DNA of 64,000 nucleotides from assembly GCA_003576905.1 (NCBI GenBank), contig QEVG01000001.1, forward strand, positions 124,001 to 188,000, read 5' to 3'. Every line of letters starts with the position of its first letter. The stretch's first letter is position 1. The translations under genes and the position numbers were made by a program. Under the pieces are notes generated by a model. That model was not told the origin of the DNA and ran no database searches. It saw only the letters and a list, made by a program, of their open reading frames with translations. Source of the stretch: Planctomycetota bacterium. Lineage in GTDB: Bacteria; Planctomycetota; Phycisphaerae; UBA1845; UTPLA1. Shown piece by piece: positions 59,897-64,000 of the stretch.

Positions 59897-61018
59897 CTAA
59901 TCCGGTATGCACCCGTCGGGATAGTTCCGGCCCGGATCGGTTTCCAATAGGCTGATCTCGGTGATCACATTGGAGGTCAGTGTAACCCCTGCCCTTTCGA
60001 ATATCTCGTAGCACTCCGCGCCATTGGGAGACACCAGGTTGAAGGTGCGTACGCCCGGCGGAACCGCAAAATCCCTGAAGGAGCCGGCGGGAATCCCCTC
60101 GTCTCCCAGCAAATTGCTGCCAGGCGCGCCGGTCACCGGATCCTGAACGAGAACGACGTACCAGATCGGCACGCCATCGGTCCGATTGTTGATGACGCGC
60201 ACGGTCGCGTCGCCGGTAATCGTCGATGAGCTCCCTGTACCTGAACCGCCCGACGATCCATTTGTTCCGAAGATCGACATGGTCAGGTTCACGGCAACGA
60301 CGACCTGAAAAACAAAGTAGAGCGCCGGCCACATTGCCGCGCCGGCCTGAAGCGCGAGAACAAAACCAAGCACACCCAGTACGCCCGCGATCTCGTTCGG
60401 TATTTCCTGCGAAGCCGCGATGGCCTTCGCGCCCGACTGGAACGGCGGAACGGTGCCGCCCCCTGACGACCCGCCGCCTGTCCCTCCACCCCCCAGGCTC
60501 GGCGCGGGAGTCGCGCGAGTCCGGCTGCACAGGGTCGCATTCGCGGCAATGTAGGCGTCTACCCCGGAGGCCCCCGGACCAAATAAGAGCGGAGAGTCGA
60601 GCGAATCGGGCAACCAGGCAATACCCGTCGAGGTCGTCGCAAGCGTAATTCGCTTCAGGGAGTCAAACTCAAATGCCGCCGATACGTCGCCTTGCGTAAA
60701 CTCAATCGAAGAAACAACCGGAGAGCCGTCGATCCATCCGAACGTGCCCCTCACAGACCCGCCGGTGTCGGCCAGCGCCATGCGAAAGTGGCCGGTCGCC
60801 GCGTTCACCTCGAGCGCCGAGACAGCTTCGAGGCGCGTGCCCCGAAGCGCGCTCTTCAAGGCGCTGCCGGCGTCCAGCGGCACGCGCACCCATCCGTCGG
60901 AAAGCGGAATCGGACCGGTCACGCCGCAGCCTGCGTTCCAGACATGTAGGTTTACCACCAGTGCCGCGCACAGGGTCGTCTTCGCCGCATGTCGCCAGTT
61001 CACACTTGATTGCTTCAC
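59897..61018 (-). CDS. Exported protein of unknown function with a central hydrophobic segment
   Basis: This 373-residue protein starts with a signal-like stretch that may end in a lipobox (VWNAGC, Cys about 31), although the residue at -3 is atypical. Residues 40-150 form a beta-rich region (DGWVRVPLDAGS, TGHFRMALADTGGSVRGTFGWIDG). A Gly/Ser-rich linker (GGGGTGGGSSGGG) follows, then a hydrophobic segment of some 40 residues (about 205-250) and a second Gly/Ser linker, and finally a C-terminal beta domain (TVRVINNRTDGVPIWYVVLVQDPVTG). No family is recognised. It lies next to the subtilase on the same strand. Confidence 0.6.
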   Translation of the reverse strand: MKQSSVNWRHAAKTTLCAALVVNLHVWNAGCGVTGPIPLSDGWVRVPLDAGSALKSALRGTRLEAVSALEVNAATGHFRMALADTGGSVRGTFGWIDGSPVVSSIEFTQGDVSAAFEFDSLKRITLATTSTGIAWLPDSLDSPLLFGPGASGVDAYIAANATLCSRTRATPAPSLGGGGTGGGSSGGGTVPPFQSGAKAIAASQEIPNEIAGVLGVLGFVLALQAGAAMWPALYFVFQVVVAVNLTMSIFGTNGSSGGSGTGSSSTITGDATVRVINNRTDGVPIWYVVLVQDPVTGAPGSNLLGDEGIPAGSFRDFAVPPGVRTFNLVSPNGAECYEIFERAGVTLTSNVITEISLLETDPGRNYPDGCIPD

Positions 61019-61075
61019 GTTCGTAACCCCCGCATCATCAGGAATTCGCTTTCTACAAGGGCGCCTGCCGATTAA

Positions 61076-63706
61076 TCACCGATTCGGCAGGCGTCGCCGG
61101 ACCGCCCGAACGCGCCGACAGAACATCAGCGTGCACAGGACGGCAGAGAGCGGCAGAATCCCGCCGAACGGACACATCGCCCCGCCGAGCGTGATCGGCC
61201 CAAGGGGAATCGGTCCGTTATTGAGGTCGGATTGAGACACCTCAACCGTGATATAGCCGATGACGCGACAGCCGAGAGCGTCCGTCACGACAAGGCGTGC
61301 CACATAAACGCCGGGCTGCTTGGGCTGGAAAGCCGGTGTCTCCTCCGTGGAGTTCTCCTCGCCGTTGTTGCCGCGCAGGGTCCACTCAAACGTGTAGGGA
61401 GGCGTGCCGCCCGAGACCAGCGACGCCCCGTTTAGGTGCATCAGCTGCCCAAATGGCATTACCTGCTCCTCGGCAGCGTTGATGTGCAGCGCCGCCGGGT
61501 CACAGGAATCGGGTATCTGGTTTCCGTTGCAGTCCGCGGCGGCGCCGGTTTCCACGTCCGTCGGGTCGAACACGCCGTTGTTATTGCAGTCGGCCTTCGT
61601 GTAGTCCCAGTCAAGACCCGCGGCCACATTCTCAAATATGTCCTTCTGACCGCCGGCAAGTTGCACCCGCACGATCCCGTCGGCCGGAGCCGAAAAACCT
61701 GTGAATGTATAGGGGCCGCTGCCGTTCCCGGTGACACCCGTTGCCGAAACCCCGTTAACCGTAAGTTGCGAAGCCGTCACGCCGCTGACCGGCTCAGAGA
61801 ATGTGACGGCCACGGAAGGCAGCGAACCGATCTTGCCCCCGGCGGCCGGGACCGTGGCAACGACGCTTGGTGGCGTTTGCTCGACCTCCGTCGTGATCTG
61901 AGAAACGCCTGTGAGGATCATCGAAAATACCTGGCTGCCGCCCTGAAGCGATCCCTTGTGCGTGATGCGCAGCCGATAGGCCTGCTCGCCGGTCTTGTTC
62001 ACGAGGACCTGCTCGACGTTGTCCACGACGTTATCCCCTCGCGTCGCGGCGGCGCCCGGCTGCACTGGATTGAGCACCCACGGCATGTGCACCTGCGACG
62101 TCCCATCGAGCCGAACATCGAGATCGTTCACAAGAATCGGCGTGGGGTCGTCAAGTGCAGGAGACGGCACGGTGCCCGGCGGGTCGGTCCAGCAGATCGT
62201 CGCGCGCACCTCGGAATGGGATGCGTCCGAAATCACATACCACAGGAGTTCCTCTCCTTCGCCGAGCGTCTGTTCGCTGATGAGCAGGGGCATGTTCACG
62301 TCGGCACTGATAACGTCTGCCGCGCGCTGCGTATTGAGCAGTCCCCAGCCGAACTGATAATCCGGGCCCGGCGCACCGCCGCACTCGTCGGCCGTGTGAA
62401 TCGCAAGACCCTTCATGGTTGACGAGAGCATCTCCGGCTCGGTCGAATGGGTCATTGCCCAGTGCTGCTGCAGAAGTCCGAGCGAGCCGCTGACGTTGGG
62501 CGACGCCATCGAAGTGCCCGACAGGCTGCCGTAATCGCTATTGTTCAGTTCGAGGCACGAAAAGAGCTGAACGCCGTTGCCGACGACGTCAGGCTTGATG
62601 CGGCCGTCGTCCGTCGGACCCCAGCACGAGAACGTCGACATGGTCACGCTGGCAGGACTGGAGTATCCGGCCGGCACGTCGTTCACCGCCCCGACAACCA
62701 GTCCGTTCTTGCCGGTCGCGGAATGGCTCACCGAATCGTAGCCATTATTGCCGTCCTTGCTTCGTGTCGCCGTGCTGTATTCGAGCTCTCCCGAAACGGG
62801 ATGAAAGTAGTAGTGACCGGTGCCGGGGGCCGGTCCCTGGTTCCGGTCGTTGCCCGCCGCCTTCACCCACAGGTAGCGCGGATTGGCGTGGGAGAACACG
62901 TCCCAGGCGCGAGCCTCGTCGCTGTAATAACCAAAATAATGATCCTCGAAATCATTGACGCTCACGTCGCCGAACCAGACCCACACCGCGACCGGAATCG
63001 GACCGCCCCTCGGTTCTTCCGGTCCGCCGGGTTCAAAAATCAGGAACTGTTCCCACCCGGTAATCAATCCATAAGAATGATTCGATATACGAACCCCGCG
63101 CGATTGATAGGCGGTCAGCATCTCGTTGAGGTCGAAGTCCCAGTCATGGCAGTCGAGCTGAGCCTGAAACGCCATACCCTTCGCGGAGGCATTGATGCCA
63201 GCGGCGATCATCGTGCCTGCAACGTGAGTGGCATGAAAGTTGAGCGTGGTGACGAAGTCTCGCTGCGAGGCCCGGCCGGTGAATTCAGTGTGGCTCGTCC
63301 GGACCGCCCCGCCGTCCCAGATTCCCAGTCGAACACCCAGGCCGGTCAAGGAAAGGCCGCCGCCGCCTTCCGGATGAACCAGGTTCGTCTTGACGCTCTT
63401 CGCGGCGACGGCATTGAACGTCTTGTAGTAAAGCGGAATGCCGTTGACGAATTTTTGCAACGAATAGGTTCGCCCGTCCGCATCAGTGGTCGTAACCAGA
63501 ATCCCGCGATCCTTCGCCAGCTGCGCCACCGCCGACTTCTGTGAAACGACAACCTGCGCGCGCGCCGACGGACATGCCAAAGAGCACACCGCGAACAGGA
63601 CTGCGATGCAGCCGGACTGCGCTCGACCACTAAGGCACCGACCCTTCCGCCCCGGCACGCAACCCTTCGCGCCTGTCCTCCCAAGCGTTGCGATTTGAAC
63701 GATCAT
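61076..63706 (-). CDS. Subtilase (S8) family secreted serine protease with calcium-type repeats and a C-terminal hydrophobic tail
   Basis: This 876-residue protein has a signal peptide with a long basic head, ending near SARAQ. The protease domain keeps the catalytic triad: Asp in GIWDGGAVRTSH, His in NFHATHVAGTM and Ser in LSGTSMASPNVSG; AAGNDRNQ is the oxyanion-hole Asn region. A P-domain-like and an Ig-like region with a BIG-type segment (VTFSEPVSGVTASQLTVNG) follow, then DCNNNGVFDPTDVETGAAADC-type repeats, a PKD-like unit and a C-terminal tail of Cys-Pro-Phe-Gly-Gly, hydrophobic stretch and Arg-rich end, resembling bacterial sorting tails. The products are likely secreted or surface-bound. 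Confidence 0.9.
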   Translation of the reverse strand: MIVQIATLGRTGAKGCVPGRKGRCLSGRAQSGCIAVLFAVCSLACPSARAQVVVSQKSAVAQLAKDRGILVTTTDADGRTYSLQKFVNGIPLYYKTFNAVAAKSVKTNLVHPEGGGGLSLTGLGVRLGIWDGGAVRTSHTEFTGRASQRDFVTTLNFHATHVAGTMIAAGINASAKGMAFQAQLDCHDWDFDLNEMLTAYQSRGVRISNHSYGLITGWEQFLIFEPGGPEEPRGGPIPVAVWVWFGDVSVNDFEDHYFGYYSDEARAWDVFSHANPRYLWVKAAGNDRNQGPAPGTGHYYFHPVSGELEYSTATRSKDGNNGYDSVSHSATGKNGLVVGAVNDVPAGYSSPASVTMSTFSCWGPTDDGRIKPDVVGNGVQLFSCLELNNSDYGSLSGTSMASPNVSGSLGLLQQHWAMTHSTEPEMLSSTMKGLAIHTADECGGAPGPDYQFGWGLLNTQRAADVISADVNMPLLISEQTLGEGEELLWYVISDASHSEVRATICWTDPPGTVPSPALDDPTPILVNDLDVRLDGTSQVHMPWVLNPVQPGAAATRGDNVVDNVEQVLVNKTGEQAYRLRITHKGSLQGGSQVFSMILTGVSQITTEVEQTPPSVVATVPAAGGKIGSLPSVAVTFSEPVSGVTASQLTVNGVSATGVTGNGSGPYTFTGFSAPADGIVRVQLAGGQKDIFENVAAGLDWDYTKADCNNNGVFDPTDVETGAAADCNGNQIPDSCDPAALHINAAEEQVMPFGQLMHLNGASLVSGGTPPYTFEWTLRGNNGEENSTEETPAFQPKQPGVYVARLVVTDALGCRVIGYITVEVSQSDLNNGPIPLGPITLGGAMCPFGGILPLSAVLCTLMFCRRVRAVRRRLPNR

Positions 63707-64000
63707 CTTTGAGCTCCCACGAATCGATTGCGCCCATGGAGCGCGACCGCCTTCCAGCGTAAGTCGAACAAGGATGCCCGCCGCTTGTCTGATCGACGCG
63801 TGCCCGGCCCTGCCAGGTTGCGCTCATTAACCCCCGAACCGGGATGATGAGCAGCGCCGACCCTGCCTGGGACGAGGCAGAGGCCCTTGATCGACGTATG
63901 GATTGGCTCAGCCCGCAATTTTAACCGCTATGCCGACGCGCACACAAGTCCCGTTTTCGAGTTTCGCACCACCCGCCCCCGACTAGAATGTCGGGCAGCA
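63707..64000. other. Region upstream of the subtilase, no gene recognised
   Basis: The last 294 bases hold the leader of the subtilase gene and possibly the edge of a further gene beyond the window. I saw no convincing promoter, RNA gene or repeat. Confidence 0.4.

Overview
The window is high-GC DNA (roughly 60% G+C by eye), tightly packed with genes on both strands. It most likely belongs to a Planctomycetota bacterium, probably of the class Phycisphaerae. The main reasons are secreted proteins ending in dockerin-like EF-hand pairs (6162-8309 and 37614-39485), a subtilase with Asp/Cys/Asn-rich calcium-type repeats of the 'DCNGN..PDSCD' kind, a DUF1501 protein with a twin-arginine signal, a PQQ-type beta-propeller with a very acidic tail, and a prenyltransferase/squalene-cyclase-like secreted toroid. 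The taxon is inferred from family content; no rRNA or other phylogenetic anchor is present.

Layout. 1-4676 (minus strand) is a respiratory cytochrome bc/b6f-type operon: HEAT-repeat membrane protein, a ferredoxin-Rieske fusion, cytochrome b6-like subunit, subunit-IV-like protein and the start of a further membrane subunit. Its leader (4677-5001) carries a sigma70-like promoter, an intrinsic-terminator-like hairpin and a perfect Rex (NADH/NAD+ sensor) operator. 5002-14442 holds a DegT-type aminotransferase, a duplicated dockerin protein, a NADAR protein with a lipoprotein-type signal, a class I aminotransferase, mutS and an unknown lipoprotein. 14755-18245 is a MacA/MacB-type three-gene ABC export operon. 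18357-28660 holds a CBM9-like protein, purH (carrying an in-frame insertion made of two REP-like palindromes), the acidic-tailed propeller, a coiled-coil membrane protein with a tiny membrane protein and an MreB homologue, a DUF1501 protein and a NicO/UreH-type metal transporter. 28742-31786 holds a 55-residue protein, a FIST sensor protein and an aldehyde dehydrogenase.

32195-35466 is a chaperonin cluster in which groES and groEL are separated by two small unknown genes and preceded by a degenerate receiver-domain protein. It is followed by a cluster of palindromes. 35728-42201 (minus strand) holds a DUF1254/DUF1214 protein and a tight cassette of VTC-type polyphosphate polymerase, DUF4956 membrane protein and HlyD-like protein, with a lamin-tail/dockerin secreted protein downstream. 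A three-fold 11-bp direct repeat typical of OmpR/PhoB-family binding sites lies upstream of that cassette. 42660-46223 (minus strand) is glycosyltransferase 2, phosphoglucose isomerase and queG in one operon. 46437-51227 holds a radical SAM protein, a membrane-anchored hexapeptide acyltransferase, an outer-membrane beta-barrel-type protein with a 43-residue partner, and a GT87 mannosyltransferase-like protein. 51331-56179 holds a membrane-anchored coiled-coil protein with a BRCT-like segment, divergent from polA. 56198-63706 holds a secreted toroid protein, an RdgC-like protein, an EthD/hotdog pair, an unknown envelope protein and a subtilase with a possible C-terminal sorting tail.

The most notable things are the predicted topology of the ferredoxin-Rieske protein next to a b6-type cytochrome that keeps the heme c-i cysteine, under a Rex operator; the polyphosphate-polymerase/DUF4956/HlyD/lamin-tail cassette with its candidate Pho-type site; the REP-like insertion beside the catalytic motif of PurH; and the BRCT-like domain in an envelope-type protein. 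I saw no tRNA, rRNA, CRISPR array, insertion sequence, prophage or replication origin.
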